A stretch of DNA of 44,107 nucleotides from Cyanocohniella sp. LLY (GCA_022241785.1 JAKOMP010000050.1:1-44107); one strand, 5' to 3'. Positions 16,286 through 25,217 are shown, numbered from the stretch's first letter. Numbers and translations: made by a program. The notes: generated by a model from the letters alone, not told the origin.

Positions 16286-17731
16286 ATGACAACTTTTCCA
16301 GACTTGGACAGCACAGAGAAACAAGAACTTAACCTGTGTGCAGCTGATTACAGCCTGCTCACTGACCTTTACCAGCTGACAATGGCAGCTTGTTATACAG
16401 GTGAAGGTGTGGAACAACGACGGGCCAGCTTTGAATTATTTGTGAGAAAGTTGCCAGAGAATTTTGGCTATTTAATAGCTATGGGGCTGGCGCAGGTACT
16501 GGAATATTTACAAAATTTTCGTTTTAGTTCCTCTCAGATACAAGCTTTACAGGCTACGGGAATTTTTACTCATGCAAAGGAAAGCTTTTGGTCATTGTTA
16601 GCTGAGGGATGTTTCACGGGCGATGTTTGGGCAGTACCGGAAGGAACAGCCGTATTTGCCCATGAACCATTGTTACGGGTAGAAGCACCGCTGTGGCAAG
16701 CACAATTGGTGGAAACTTATTTACTCAATACGATTAACTATCAAACTTTAATTGCCACCAGGGCCGCACGTCTGCGGGATATTGCGGGGGAAGAAGCACA
16801 ACTTTTGGAATTTGGCACTAGGCGGGCATTTAGTCCCCAAGCATCTTTATGGGCGGCGCGGGCTGCTTTGGCTGGGGGTTTAGATTCCACATCCAATGTG
16901 TTAGCGGCGTTACAACTGGGTGAACAGCCAAGTGGTACGATGGCTCACGCTTTAGTTATGGCACTGTCAGCAATGGCAGGTAGTGAAGAGCAGGCTTTTA
17001 GTGCTTTTCATCGCTATTTTCCGGGTGCGCCATTGTTAATTGATACTTACGATACCATCGCGGCTGCCCAGCAGTTAGCGGCAAAGGTCAAGGCTGGAGA
17101 AATGGAATTAACTGGTGTGAGGTTAGATTCTGGGGACTTAGTTACTTTATCAAAACAAGTGCGATCGCTCCTACCTGGTGTGTCGATTTTTGCTAGTGGC
17201 GATTTAGATGAGTGGGAAATTGCCAGACTCAAGGCCGCGGGTGCCCAAATTAATGGTTATGGGTTGGGAACACGATTAGTTACAGGTGCGCCTGTCAATG
17301 GAGTCTATAAACTCGTGGAAATTGATGGTATCCCGGTGATGAAAAAGTCTAGTGGTAAGGCGACTTATCCCGGATGCAAGCAAATTGTACGACCGCTTGT
17401 GGGAGGCAAGGTATCAAAGGACACTTTGGCGTTAGTGAATGAAGGTAATATCTCAGGTGAGCCTTTGTTGCAGTTAGTGGTGAAGGCGGGTGAACAGGTG
17501 CAACCAACTGCAAGTTTACAGGAAATTCGCCAACGAACTGCGGCGGCTGTGGCTAGTTTGCCTGATGAGGTACGGCGTTTGCAGAATCCTGGGATGATGT
17601 CGGTGGAGATTTCGCCTGGGTTGCAGAGGTTGACGGAAGAGACGGAGGAACGTATCGCTAAAGCGAAAGCTTCGCTAACGCGTAGCGTGCGCGCAGCGCA
17701 TACCGCAGAGGCGCAGAGAACACAGAGGTAA
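16286..17731 (+). CDS. pncB: Nicotinate phosphoribosyltransferase
   Basis: A 481-residue enzyme converting nicotinate and PRPP, with ATP, to nicotinate mononucleotide in NAD salvage. Recognised stretches: DYSLLTDLYQLTMAACY at the N-terminus, FGTRRAFSP (about residues 177-185, containing the conserved RR and the His-containing active-site region nearby), IDTYDT (about 252-257) and LDSGDL (about 280-285), which bind the ribose phosphate. The last about 25 residues (AKASLTRSVRAAHTAEAQRTQR) do not look like the family. They are encoded by a GC-rich dispersed repeat (17660-17727), giving a foreign tail and a new stop codon. The gene is first in the cluster; nadD starts 4 bp after it. Confidence 0.9.
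   Translation: MTTFPDLDSTEKQELNLCAADYSLLTDLYQLTMAACYTGEGVEQRRASFELFVRKLPENFGYLIAMGLAQVLEYLQNFRFSSSQIQALQATGIFTHAKESFWSLLAEGCFTGDVWAVPEGTAVFAHEPLLRVEAPLWQAQLVETYLLNTINYQTLIATRAARLRDIAGEEAQLLEFGTRRAFSPQASLWAARAALAGGLDSTSNVLAALQLGEQPSGTMAHALVMALSAMAGSEEQAFSAFHRYFPGAPLLIDTYDTIAAAQQLAAKVKAGEMELTGVRLDSGDLVTLSKQVRSLLPGVSIFASGDLDEWEIARLKAAGAQINGYGLGTRLVTGAPVNGVYKLVEIDGIPVMKKSSGKATYPGCKQIVRPLVGGKVSKDTLALVNEGNISGEPLLQLVVKAGEQVQPTASLQEIRQRTAAAVASLPDEVRRLQNPGMMSVEISPGLQRLTEETEERIAKAKASLTRSVRAAHTAEAQRTQR
17660..17727. repeat. Dispersed repeat forming the pncB C-terminus
   Basis: It begins with the palindrome AGCGAAAGCTTCGCT and continues with GC-rich 'gcgtagcgtgcgcgcagcgcat' and 'gcagaggcgcagag' segments of the type scattered in Nostoc intergenic DNA. 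It is related to the palindrome in the TPR gene at 1374-1689 (shared AGCGAA/TTCGCT core). It is translated as the tail of PncB. Confidence 0.65.
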
Positions 17732-17734
17732 ATT

Positions 17735-18358
17735 ATGAGAATTGCTTTATTTGGGACTAGTGCTGATCCACCAACTGCTGGACATCAAAAGATTCTTAGG
17801 TGGTTATCTGAGTGTTATGATTGGGTGGCTGTTTGGGCGGCTGATAATCCGTTTAAGTCGCATCAAACGCCTTTGGCACATCGGGCAACTATGCTGCGAT
17901 TGTTGATTACGGATATCGATGCTTCGACTACGCTCAACAACCATACGCCACGGCAGAATATTGCTTTAGAACAGGATTTAAGTAGCTTCAGAACACTGGA
18001 AACGGTGGAAAAGGCTAAATCTCGTTGGGGTGAGGAGACTGAGTTTACTTTGGTGATTGGTTCCGATTTGTTGAATCAATTGCCGCGCTGGTATCGTGTT
18101 GCAGATTTGTTACAGCAGGTGCAGCTGTTAATTGTGCCACGACCGGGATATGCCATAAATGAGTCTAGTTTGCAAGCGGTGCAAAATCTGGGAGGAAAAA
18201 TTGCGATCGCTAGCTTAACAGGTATAGACGTGTCCTCCACAGCATATCGTGAACATGGAGATACTGAAGCTCTTACTCCCCCCATTGTCGCTTATATTCA
18301 TCAAGAGCATTTGTACAAATGCCAGGACGCAACCACAAAAAGATACCAACTCCGCTAA
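17735..18358 (+). CDS. nadD: Nicotinate-nucleotide adenylyltransferase
   Basis: A 207-residue nucleotidyltransferase that adenylates nicotinate mononucleotide to deamido-NAD. The N-terminal nucleotide-binding loop is FGTSADPPTAGHQKIL (residues 6-21), a GxFDPxHxGH variant with Thr in place of the first His. The C-terminal VSSTAYREH (about 165-173) matches the ISSTxIR motif that binds ATP. It takes the product of PncB and feeds NadE. Its 3' end overlaps the Nudix regulator gene by 40 bp, so the two are translationally coupled. Confidence 0.88.
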   Translation: MRIALFGTSADPPTAGHQKILRWLSECYDWVAVWAADNPFKSHQTPLAHRATMLRLLITDIDASTTLNNHTPRQNIALEQDLSSFRTLETVEKAKSRWGEETEFTLVIGSDLLNQLPRWYRVADLLQQVQLLIVPRPGYAINESSLQAVQNLGGKIAIASLTGIDVSSTAYREHGDTEALTPPIVAYIHQEHLYKCQDATTKRYQLR

Positions 18359-19089
18359 ATCAACAACCTTGTTTTGACTCCGTTCAACAACCTTTGGCCG
18401 ATTTCAAGGTTGGTGTTGATAATGTAATTTTTTCTGTAGATACTGCTCAAAATCGGCTGCTAGTGCTTTTAGTCATGCGACAGCAAGAACCGTTTGTCAA
18501 TTCTTGGAGTCTTCCCGGTACCTTGGTACGTCAAGGGGAGTCTTTAGAAGATGCTGCCTATCGCATTATGGCGGAGAAAATCAGGGTTAATAATCTTTAT
18601 TTAGAGCAGTTATATACCTTCGGGGGCCCTCATCGTGATCCACGGGAAGCTACTGATAGTTATGGTGTGCGTTATCTATCAGTTAGTTATTTTGCTCTGG
18701 TGAGGTTTGAAGAAGCAGAATTAATTGCTGATAAAGTCGCTGGGATTGCTTGGTATCCAGTCAAGCAAGTGCCCCAATTAGCCTTTGATCATAATGAAGT
18801 TTTGGCTTATGGACACAGGCGTTTACGAAATAAATTGGAATATAGCCCAGTGGCGTTTGATGTTTTGCCGGCTATGTTTACGTTGAATGATTTGTATCAG
18901 TTATACACCACAATTTTAGGGGATAATTTTGCTGATTATTCTAACTTTCGGGCCCGGTTACTCAAATTAGGGTTTTTATCTGATACCGGAATTAAAGTAT
19001 CCAGGGGTGCTGGTCGTCCAGCTAGTTTATATAAATTTGATGCTGAGGCTTTTGCACCCTTCAAAGACAAACCTTTAGTTTTTATTTGA
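18319..19089 (+). CDS. nrtR: NrtR-like Nudix transcriptional regulator of NAD metabolism
   Basis: A 256-residue protein with a Nudix domain (about residues 28-150) and a C-terminal winged helix (about 185-245: FTLNDLYQLY, FRARLLKLGFL, RGAGRPASLYKF). The Nudix box is degenerate: the REUxEE core reads RIMAEK, so hydrolase activity is unlikely, as in known NrtR proteins that sense ADP-ribose or related NAD metabolites. The ending GRPASLYKF is typical of the NrtR DNA-binding domain. It overlaps nadD by 40 bp and lies between NAD genes, which supports autoregulation of the cluster. A catalytic Nudix hydrolase is the alternative but fits the sequence less well. Confidence 0.85.
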   Translation: MPGRNHKKIPTPLNQQPCFDSVQQPLADFKVGVDNVIFSVDTAQNRLLVLLVMRQQEPFVNSWSLPGTLVRQGESLEDAAYRIMAEKIRVNNLYLEQLYTFGGPHRDPREATDSYGVRYLSVSYFALVRFEEAELIADKVAGIAWYPVKQVPQLAFDHNEVLAYGHRRLRNKLEYSPVAFDVLPAMFTLNDLYQLYTTILGDNFADYSNFRARLLKLGFLSDTGIKVSRGAGRPASLYKFDAEAFAPFKDKPLVFI

Positions 19090-19115
19090 CTACCAAAATC
19101 TCAGGAAACCAATTT

Positions 19116-19409
19116 ATGAAAGCAGCAAAAGAATGTGCGAACATCCAGGAAATTCGTACAGAAATTGATACAATTGATCATCAGATTATTACTGCTTTTG
19201 GTAAACGCTTTGAATACGTGAAAGCAGCAGCAAAGTTCAAAAATAATCAAGAAAGTGTCAAAGCCCCAGAAAGGTTTAATTCTATGTTACAGCAAAGAAG
19301 ACTTTGGGCTGAAGCCGCGGGTTTAAATCCCGACGTAATTGAAAATTTATATCGAGATTTGGTCAGTTATTTTATTGATGAAGAATTGAAAAATTGGCAA
19401 TCTCATTAA
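19116..19409 (+). CDS. PchB/AroQ-type chorismate-mutase-fold protein
   Basis: A 97-residue protein from the ATG at 19116 (AGGAAA 9 nt upstream); an in-frame TTG at 19086 is rejected as the start. It closely follows the pattern of PchB (isochorismate-pyruvate lyase): an N-terminal EIRTEIDTIDHQII helix, GKRFEYVKAAAKFK with the active-site Arg/Lys, then APERFNSMLQQRRLWAEAAGL and a last helix. PchB both removes pyruvate from isochorismate to give salicylate and shows weak chorismate-mutase activity. Its place between nrtR and nadE is unexpected, and no other aromatic or salicylate gene is nearby. Confidence 0.8.
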   Translation: MKAAKECANIQEIRTEIDTIDHQIITAFGKRFEYVKAAAKFKNNQESVKAPERFNSMLQQRRLWAEAAGLNPDVIENLYRDLVSYFIDEELKNWQSH

Positions 19410-19539
19410 GTAACATAAAAACTAATAAATAGAAACAGGGAAACCGTTACTGCATCAGTTATGGATCAATTTATTGACTGCTGTTGACCGCTAAAAGCTC
19501 AATTAATTTTTTTGTCCAATCCAAAATCCCACATCCACA

Positions 19540-21261
19540 ATGAAAATTGCCATCGCTCAACTAAATCCCACAATTGGTGATTTGCCTGGAAATGCTCAAA
19601 AAATTCTGGAAGCCGCACAACAAGCAGCAGCAACAGGTGCGCGTTTATTATTAACACCAGAACTGTCTTTGTGTGGCTATCCCCCAAGGGATTTATTATT
19701 AAATCCCAGTTTTGTGGTGGCGATGGGTAAGACATTGCAACAGCTAGCCCAAGATTTACCGCCTAATTTAGCTGTGTTGGTAGGAACTGTTTCTCAAAAT
19801 TTAAAAGCGCATACTACAGGTGGCAAAAGTTTATTTAACAGCATTGCTTTGTTAGAACATGGCAAAATCAGGCAAGTCTTTCATAAGCGCCTGTTACCTA
19901 CTTATGATGTCTTTGATGAAAACCGTTATTTTGAACCAGGTTTACAAGCGAGTTATTTCACTCTAGATGAAATTGATATTGGTGTTACTATTTGCGAAGA
20001 TTTGTGGAATGATGAAGAGTTTTTAGGTAAACGCAGTTATGCGGTAAATCCCATTGCTGATTTAGCAATTCTCCGGGTGGATGTAATTGTCAATTTGTCT
20101 GCCTCGCCTTATAGCATGGGTAAGCAGAACTATCGGGAATCGATGCTTAAGCATAGCGCGGTACGTTTTCAACAACCGATGATTTATGCTAACCAAGTAG
20201 GAGGCAATGACGATTTAATTTTTGATGGGCGCAGTTTTGCCTTGAATCGTCAAGGTGAAATTATGTGTCGGGCCCGTGGTTTTGTCAGCGATTTAGTCAC
20301 AGTTGAATTTGACGCAGCGCAGCGAGATTTACAGTTAAGTTCTGTCGCCCCTGTATATGAGTCAGCAGAAGAGGAAATTTGGCAAGCTTTAGTTTTGGGA
20401 GTCCAAGACTATGCCCGCAAATGTCGGTTTTCTCAAGTTGTCCTGGGTTTAAGTGGAGGAATTGATTCAGCATTGGTAGCGGCGATCGCAGCTGCTGCTC
20501 TCGGTAAAGAAAATGTCCTCGGTGTATTGATGCCTTCTCCTTATAGTTCAGAACATTCTGTCAGCGATGCTTTGGCATTAGCCGAAAATTTGGGTATCGC
20601 AACCAAGCTATTGAAGATTGGGGAGTTAATGCAAGGCTTCGATCACACCCTATCTGAAATGTTTGCTGGTACTGAGTTTGGCATTGCCGAAGAAAATATC
20701 CAGTCCCGGATTCGCGGTAACTTATTGATGGCGATCGCCAATAAATTCGGTTATCTTTTATTATCTACTGGTAACAAGTCAGAAATGGCAGTGGGTTACT
20801 GCACCCTTTACGGTGACATGAACGGTGGATTGGCAGTCATCGCCGATGTGCCGAAAACCCGTGTTTATTCACTGTGTGATTGGTTAAATCGCCACAACGA
20901 AATCATCCCCCAAAATATCCTCACTAAAGCACCCAGCGCTGAACTTAAACCAGGTCAAGTAGATCAAGATTCTCTACCCTCCTACGACATTTTAGACGAC
21001 ATCTTGCAACGCTTAATTCACAACCACCAATCAGCAGCACAAATTGTTGCCGCAGGACATGATCCGGTAATTGTCAACCGAGTAATCCAAATGGTGGCCA
21101 GGGCAGAATTTAAGCGGCGACAAGCACCCCCCGGATTAAAAATTACTGATCGTGCCTTTGGTACTGGTTGGCGAATGCCAATTGCTAGTAACTGGGCTGG
21201 TGTGACAAATGCTTTCCCAAGTAAAAATCTTTCTACTCCCAGTTTAGGAACTGCCAAATAA
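19540..21261 (+). CDS. nadE: Glutamine-dependent NAD+ synthetase
   Basis: A 573-residue two-domain enzyme, the full length for the glutamine-using type. The N-terminal CN-hydrolase (amidase) domain has the triad Glu41 (LTPELSLCGYPPRD), Lys116 (HKRLLPTYDVFDE) and Cys152 (TICEDLWND). The C-terminal synthetase has the PP-loop LSGGIDSA (Ser305-Ser310), STGNKSEMAVGYCTLYGD and FKRRQAPPGLKI. It converts deamido-NAD to NAD+, the last step after PncB and NadD. A 130-bp gap before it may contain a secondary promoter, but it fits the end of the NAD cluster. Confidence 0.95.
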   Translation: MKIAIAQLNPTIGDLPGNAQKILEAAQQAAATGARLLLTPELSLCGYPPRDLLLNPSFVVAMGKTLQQLAQDLPPNLAVLVGTVSQNLKAHTTGGKSLFNSIALLEHGKIRQVFHKRLLPTYDVFDENRYFEPGLQASYFTLDEIDIGVTICEDLWNDEEFLGKRSYAVNPIADLAILRVDVIVNLSASPYSMGKQNYRESMLKHSAVRFQQPMIYANQVGGNDDLIFDGRSFALNRQGEIMCRARGFVSDLVTVEFDAAQRDLQLSSVAPVYESAEEEIWQALVLGVQDYARKCRFSQVVLGLSGGIDSALVAAIAAAALGKENVLGVLMPSPYSSEHSVSDALALAENLGIATKLLKIGELMQGFDHTLSEMFAGTEFGIAEENIQSRIRGNLLMAIANKFGYLLLSTGNKSEMAVGYCTLYGDMNGGLAVIADVPKTRVYSLCDWLNRHNEIIPQNILTKAPSAELKPGQVDQDSLPSYDILDDILQRLIHNHQSAAQIVAAGHDPVIVNRVIQMVARAEFKRRQAPPGLKITDRAFGTGWRMPIASNWAGVTNAFPSKNLSTPSLGTAK

Positions 21262-21283
21262 AAAACATCCCTACTTTTCTTGG

Positions 21284-21307
21284 GGGATGGGTGTCTCCAC
21301 CCGTCCC
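21284..21307. repeat. Short stem-loop after nadE
   Basis: GGGATGGGTG/CACCCGTCCC with one G-T pair, 22 nt after the nadE stop codon. No T-tract follows, so it is more likely a dispersed hairpin repeat or 3' stabiliser than a strong terminator. Confidence 0.5.
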
Positions 21308-21548
21308 ATGATTAATTAATAGTGTTGACGTCTAATTGACATCAATGGCAAATTTTCATTATTATGTGCAACTCCTTGAGTTGTATGGAAAAAACTGCAT
21401 TCTATTCACGGTGAAGATTTAGTGATGAAGCAATTAGGTATTACAAAAGCAGGAGATGATAGCGCATGGGACTGAGAATATGAGTTTTTCCCAGCTTCTA
21501 AACCAGTAAATACAATCCAAAATGGTAAAAACAGATGCTAAATAAATA

Positions 21549-22229
21549 TCAACCTCCTAATTCTCGCAACATACCTTCTACTCTATTAACGCCATTGTAG
21601 TCATTCCGCCGTTGGTACAAGTTACGCGCTTGTCTGAGTAAGTCACCAGCTCGTGAGGTTTGTTGTCGCTGTTTATACATTGCAGCCATAAACTCATAGG
21701 TCTGGGCATTATTTGGATCAAGTTTAATAGCTTCTTCATATGCCCAATTAGCGGCTGTAAAGTCTCCCATCCGCGCTTGGGTAATACCTAATCCCAAATA
21801 GGCATTCAAGTTATTGCGGTTGAGTTGGATGGCACGACGGTAAGCTTCTTTGGCCCCATTGGTATCACCCAAATTACCTTTGACATAACCCACAGCATAG
21901 TAAAAATCACTGTTATTACCGTCAATAGCGATCGCCCGACGATAAGCAGCCAGTGCTGGTTGGAAATTCCCTTGTTGGGCGTGGAGGTAGCCAATACCCG
22001 AATGGACTCTAGCATTTTTTGGCTCGATGCTAGCTGCTCGCTCATAAATAGCGATCGCCCCATTATAGTCGTTAGCTTCTACAAGCCTCTTGCCTTCCTC
22101 GAAAAGCCGCTTCAGTTCTGGGTTAGTCGTTTGTGCCATTAGTACCTGAGCCTGAACCGCTGAGGGGATGGTAATGGTACAAAATCCTAACGAGAGAAGG
22201 CCAACTATAAGTGATATGCGTTTGTACAC
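21549..22229 (-). CDS. Secreted TPR protein
   Basis: A 226-residue protein with an N-terminal signal peptide (MYKRISLIVGLLSLGFC, cleavage probably after AVQAQ). It carries four to five TPR units of 34 residues from about residue 45 to 190, with the G-Y-A consensus (NGAIAIYERAASIEPKNARVH, FQPALAAYRRAIAIDGNNSDFYYAVGYVKGN and so on). The C-terminus is basic and Arg-rich (QARNLYQRRNDYNGV). It is probably periplasmic or lumenal; the partners are unknown. It is monocistronic and convergent with nadE. Confidence 0.85.
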   Translation of the reverse strand: MYKRISLIVGLLSLGFCTITIPSAVQAQVLMAQTTNPELKRLFEEGKRLVEANDYNGAIAIYERAASIEPKNARVHSGIGYLHAQQGNFQPALAAYRRAIAIDGNNSDFYYAVGYVKGNLGDTNGAKEAYRRAIQLNRNNLNAYLGLGITQARMGDFTAANWAYEEAIKLDPNNAQTYEFMAAMYKQRQQTSRAGDLLRQARNLYQRRNDYNGVNRVEGMLRELGG

Positions 22230-22657
22230 CGTAAATTTCCTGAAATTCTAGAGGACTTTTTTTTGTACATTAAAACAAAAATATTCACTTTTGAAAACTG
22301 TATTTATTCACCTTCATAAAATATTAATAAATTGTAAAGCTAGATACTTTTTTCCAGCACAAAACTTCCTGAGTTTATACTGAATCAGGAATTGGCTATC
22401 ATTTATAAGTACTCAGTATATTACGGACTTCCAGAAATTAAATTATCCAATTGACTGGAATGCAAGGTTGTCTTTCTCCCCCTGCTCCCCTACTTACCCA
22501 GTGATTGGACATTTATTTAGTTGGAAGTCCCTTACACAGACTAATTGGGGAGATGGGGAGATGGGGATATGAGGAAGATGAGGGAGTCAAGAAGAAGTTT
22601 CCCTGTTTCCTGTTAATCATGACTAATGACTAAATTTGCCATTTACGGGACTAATTA
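22230..22657. other. Gene-free region with GGGGAGAT repeats
   Basis: About 430 bp without a gene between divergent genes. It contains pyrimidine-rich heptamer-like sequence near 22478-22500 and a degenerate GGGGAGAT tandem at about 22546-22580. No clear regulator site was seen. Confidence 0.5.
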
Positions 22658-22984
22658 ATGATTGTAACTACAACTGATGTGATTCAAGGTGCTGTGATTG
22701 AATCATATTTAGGTATTGTCACAGCGGAAGTTGTCTACGGCAGTAATTTTATCCGAGATTTTTTTGCCAGCATTCGTGATGTTATCGGTGGACGTACTGC
22801 TAGCTATGAGCGTTTATTTGAGGAGGGTCAACAGAAGGCCATAGAAGAATTAAAACAACGAGCGCAGCGTTTAGGTGCAGATGCTGTCATTGGAATTGAA
22901 TTTGATACGGGTACCATCAATGTTGATCAGTCGGGAGTTTTGTTACTGATTACTGCCACGGGTACTGCTGTAAAAATGCGTTAA
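22658..22984 (+). CDS. YbjQ/DUF74-family protein
   Basis: A 108-residue member of the YbjQ family. The conserved parts are present: an N-terminal V.G.V(I)ESYLGIV strand-turn, an RDVIGGRTASYE loop (about residues 42-53), the helix EEGQQKAIEELKQRAQRLGADAVIGIEFD, and a C-terminal strand with the TGTAV ending. Proteins of this family form ring-shaped oligomers and have been annotated as heavy-metal binding without a proven function. It has its own region, far from the arsenic genes, so no metal role is claimed. A perfect stem-loop follows at 23008-23031. Confidence 0.9.
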   Translation: MIVTTTDVIQGAVIESYLGIVTAEVVYGSNFIRDFFASIRDVIGGRTASYERLFEEGQQKAIEELKQRAQRLGADAVIGIEFDTGTINVDQSGVLLLITATGTAVKMR

Positions 22985-23333
22985 TTTGTGGGTTTTATAT
23001 GGCTTGTGGCTAATGGGTATACTCATTAGCCATGAATAAAAGTTTCTCTAGCAAGTCTGCAAAATAATTGAGAGTAATTAAAGACGTTTTTAAATATATC
23101 TAAAATAGATATTAAAATCAAATAGTTACTCAAAAAGATTCAGACATAAAGAATCAATAAACTATATTAAAAAATATAAATAAATTTTGCTTTATTCTTA
23201 CTGAAGATAGACTAGATAATTCCTTCTATTGATAGATATTAAAAATCATTTATCGCCGTTTAATGTTTTTAAAGAGAAGTATTAAGTATACCTAAGCAAA
23301 ACTTTGCTGAAGCAGCAATGGAGAAGATAGTCT
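22985..23333. other. AT-rich intergenic region
   Basis: About 350 bp. It holds a perfect stem-loop GGCTAATG/CATTAGCC (23008-23031) after the YbjQ gene, without a T-tract, and then very AT-rich sequence up to the next gene, probably its promoter. No coding sequence seen. Confidence 0.5.
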
Positions 23334-23966
23334 ATGTCATACGTAAATCGCGTAAATGATGATGTTATTGATGAGCCTGGAGTAGCAGGTAGAGTAGCTG
23401 AATATCATGATCGTGTCCGTTGGGGTCCCATAATTGCTGGTGTGTTAGTTGCTTTAGCTACACAATTAATCTTGAGTTCTTTGTTTGGTGCCATTGGGGC
23501 AGGTCGAATTGCCGATTCAGGAGCGCCAAGAACCATAACTCCTGATGTTGCAGGTAATGTAGGCATTTGGTCAACTGTCGCTTTATTGATTTCTTTATTC
23601 GTTGGCGGTTGGGTAACAGCCCGTGCTTGTGGACCCATGAATCGCAATACAGCGCTTTTGAATGGCGCAATTCTTTGGGCAACTACCTTAGCACTAAGTG
23701 CATGGTTATTAGCGAGTGGCGTTACTGGTGCATTTGGAGTTGCTGCGGCTAATGCAGGAGACATTATCAACCAAATACAACAACAACCTGGTGCAACTCC
23801 TGGAACACAAACTGAGGTAACTGCACAACAAGCGCGTGAGATTGCTGATGCAACTTCTAGAGCTTTGTGGAGTTTTGTTATTGGTTCATTATTGGGTTTA
23901 GCAGCTTCGCTAATAGGTGCAGTTGCCGGTACTCGTAGCCCCAGAGCTAATGCTTATAGAGCATAA
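23334..23966 (+). CDS. Membrane protein with four predicted helices, function unknown
   Basis: A 210-residue protein. A charged N-terminus of about 30 residues precedes helices at about 31-52, 76-96, 105-130 and 177-200. The loop after the first helix and the one around residues 130-170 (Gln/Thr/Ala-rich) are probably outside or inside together; topology is uncertain. The helices are Gly/Ala-rich with G-x-x-x-G spacing (GLLGLAASLIGAVAGT), suggesting helix packing. The family resembles proteins often annotated as 'TIGR04086-like' or hypothetical; no function assigned. It ends at an intrinsic terminator. Confidence 0.65.
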   Translation: MSYVNRVNDDVIDEPGVAGRVAEYHDRVRWGPIIAGVLVALATQLILSSLFGAIGAGRIADSGAPRTITPDVAGNVGIWSTVALLISLFVGGWVTARACGPMNRNTALLNGAILWATTLALSAWLLASGVTGAFGVAAANAGDIINQIQQQPGATPGTQTEVTAQQAREIADATSRALWSFVIGSLLGLAASLIGAVAGTRSPRANAYRA

Positions 23967-23996
23967 AAAGTAATAGTTAAGAACTAATAATTAATC

Positions 23997-24026
23997 AAGC
24001 ACCTATTTTCCAGGTGCTTTTTATTT
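23997..24026 (+). terminator. Intrinsic terminator
   Basis: Perfect 8-bp stem AAGCACCT (23997-24004)/AGGTGCTT (24012-24019), 7-nt loop, then a T-rich tail on the plus strand. It ends the membrane-protein gene. Confidence 0.88.
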
Positions 24027-24038
24027 ACAAATTACAAA

Positions 24039-24299
24039 TTACCATTTGAGATAAGAAGCTTCAATTCCTTGTTCACGCTTGATCTTGGCATCTTTTTCAA
24101 ACCAGGTAATTAGTTGCTGTGTGGTTAAGTCTTCCATAGCAACACCATACTCTTGAGCAATATATTTGAGTAGCTTGAGGGATGAAATTGTTAATCTTGT
24201 TAAAAACTTTTCTGAGGATGACAACAAAGCGGCATCTACTTTGGCTGACTCTTCTAGAGTGAGAAACTGTGTGGAAGGTTGCTGTGGTTGTGTCTCCAT
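24039..24299 (-). CDS. Small conserved cyanobacterial protein next to sufR
   Basis: An 86-residue protein with a Gln/Pro/Thr-rich start, then a mostly helical core (TLEESAKVDAALLSSSEKFLTRLTISSLKLLKYIAQEYG) and a short C-terminal helix (QQLITWFEKDAKIKREQG). No catalytic motif or Cys is present. It lies 122 bp downstream of sufR on the same strand and could share its transcript. The function is unknown; a link with Fe-S metabolism is only suggested by position. Confidence 0.65.
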   Translation of the reverse strand: METQPQQPSTQFLTLEESAKVDAALLSSSEKFLTRLTISSLKLLKYIAQEYGVAMEDLTTQQLITWFEKDAKIKREQGIEASYLKW

Positions 24300-24421
24300 A
24301 AATTTATTTTTTAAAATTAGTTATTAAATGTTGAGTCATGAACAATCGGTAGTTACCAATTAGTAAAAGCTTTTACTACTAAGTTATGACCCATGATCTA
24401 AACTGGATGTGAAAACAAAAT

Positions 24422-25114
24422 TTATTCATCAGCCTGTACTTTCCGTGGTTGCACCAAATAGCCGCAACGATGTTCGCCATTGATAATCCAATGAGTACGT
24501 TCTACCTGACAATCGGGGAGAACAGCGGCAAACATTTCTAATTCATGACCGCAAATACTGGGGAAAGACTCAGCAACGTTGGAAATTGCACAGTTATGTT
24601 CCATAAAGATGAAACTATCTTGTGGGGAAGATGTATCTGATTCTACAGAGTGATACTCTGCCATGAAACCTTCCGATTTTCTCAGTTCCACTAAGTTAGC
24701 AACACGCTCTTGCAGTGAACCATGACCCAGGCGATCGCGGTATTCTTGAGCTTTCCTTTCCCATTGTTTTTGTAAAATTGTGCTGACTTGTTCGCGTCCT
24801 ACGGTTTCCGCTAGGGTATCCAGCAGGGAAACTGCAAATTCACCGTAGCGATCGCTTTGATGTTTATTTATTTTTCTGTACAGGCGATCGCGTCCTTGAC
24901 GACTTAATTGATATATATGCTGGGGTCGTCCCATCCCCACTTGTACAGATGAATATACAACTAGCTCTTCCGTCTCCAAATCTTTGAGATGACGACGAAT
25001 TGCTTGGGGACTAACATCTAAAACTTCGGCCAACTCCAAAGCAGTTGCTTGTGAGCGTTTCAGCAGATACTCCAAAATATCTTGCTTAGTTGAGGACTGG
25101 TGGGTAATCGCCAT
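24422..25114 (-). CDS. sufR: SufR, Fe-S-sensing repressor of the suf operon
   Basis: A 230-residue regulator with an N-terminal winged helix-turn-helix (about residues 10-75: QDILEYLLKRSQATALELAEVL, SPQAIRRHLKDLE). The C-terminal Cys175, Cys188, Cys202 and Cys217 have exactly the C-X12-C-X13-C-X14-C spacing known for Synechocystis SufR, which binds [4Fe-4S] clusters. With the cluster bound it represses sufBCDS and itself; on iron or oxidative stress it releases. The gene is divergent from sufB, with two SufR-type sites between. Confidence is very high. Confidence 0.96.
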   Translation of the reverse strand: MAITHQSSTKQDILEYLLKRSQATALELAEVLDVSPQAIRRHLKDLETEELVVYSSVQVGMGRPQHIYQLSRQGRDRLYRKINKHQSDRYGEFAVSLLDTLAETVGREQVSTILQKQWERKAQEYRDRLGHGSLQERVANLVELRKSEGFMAEYHSVESDTSSPQDSFIFMEHNCAISNVAESFPSICGHELEMFAAVLPDCQVERTHWIINGEHRCGYLVQPRKVQADE

Positions 25115-25162
25115 CTTCTTGACAAGACGCTTCGCGAACGTCCCAAAATTTTTTGAGAAAAT

Positions 25163-25186
25163 TTGACTTTAACAACATTGTTGTTG
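25163..25186. promoter_or_regulatory. SufR site 1 overlapping a -35-like box
   Basis: CAAC-N6-GTTG at 25173-25186, the known SufR half-site arrangement, within a larger AACAAC.../GTTGTT symmetry. A TTGACT box (25163-25168) lies just upstream on the plus strand, so binding could block a sufB promoter. Confidence 0.75.
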
Positions 25187-25217
25187 TTAATTTAGCGTAA
25201 AATGAAAATAAATTAAA

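Noticed and set aside
21322-21475. Possible gene remnant after nadE with a frame containing GEDLVMKQLGITKAGDD
   Set aside because: The frame is about 30 codons with no ribosome site or start in place and stops on both sides; a fragment of an old gene is possible but not identifiable.
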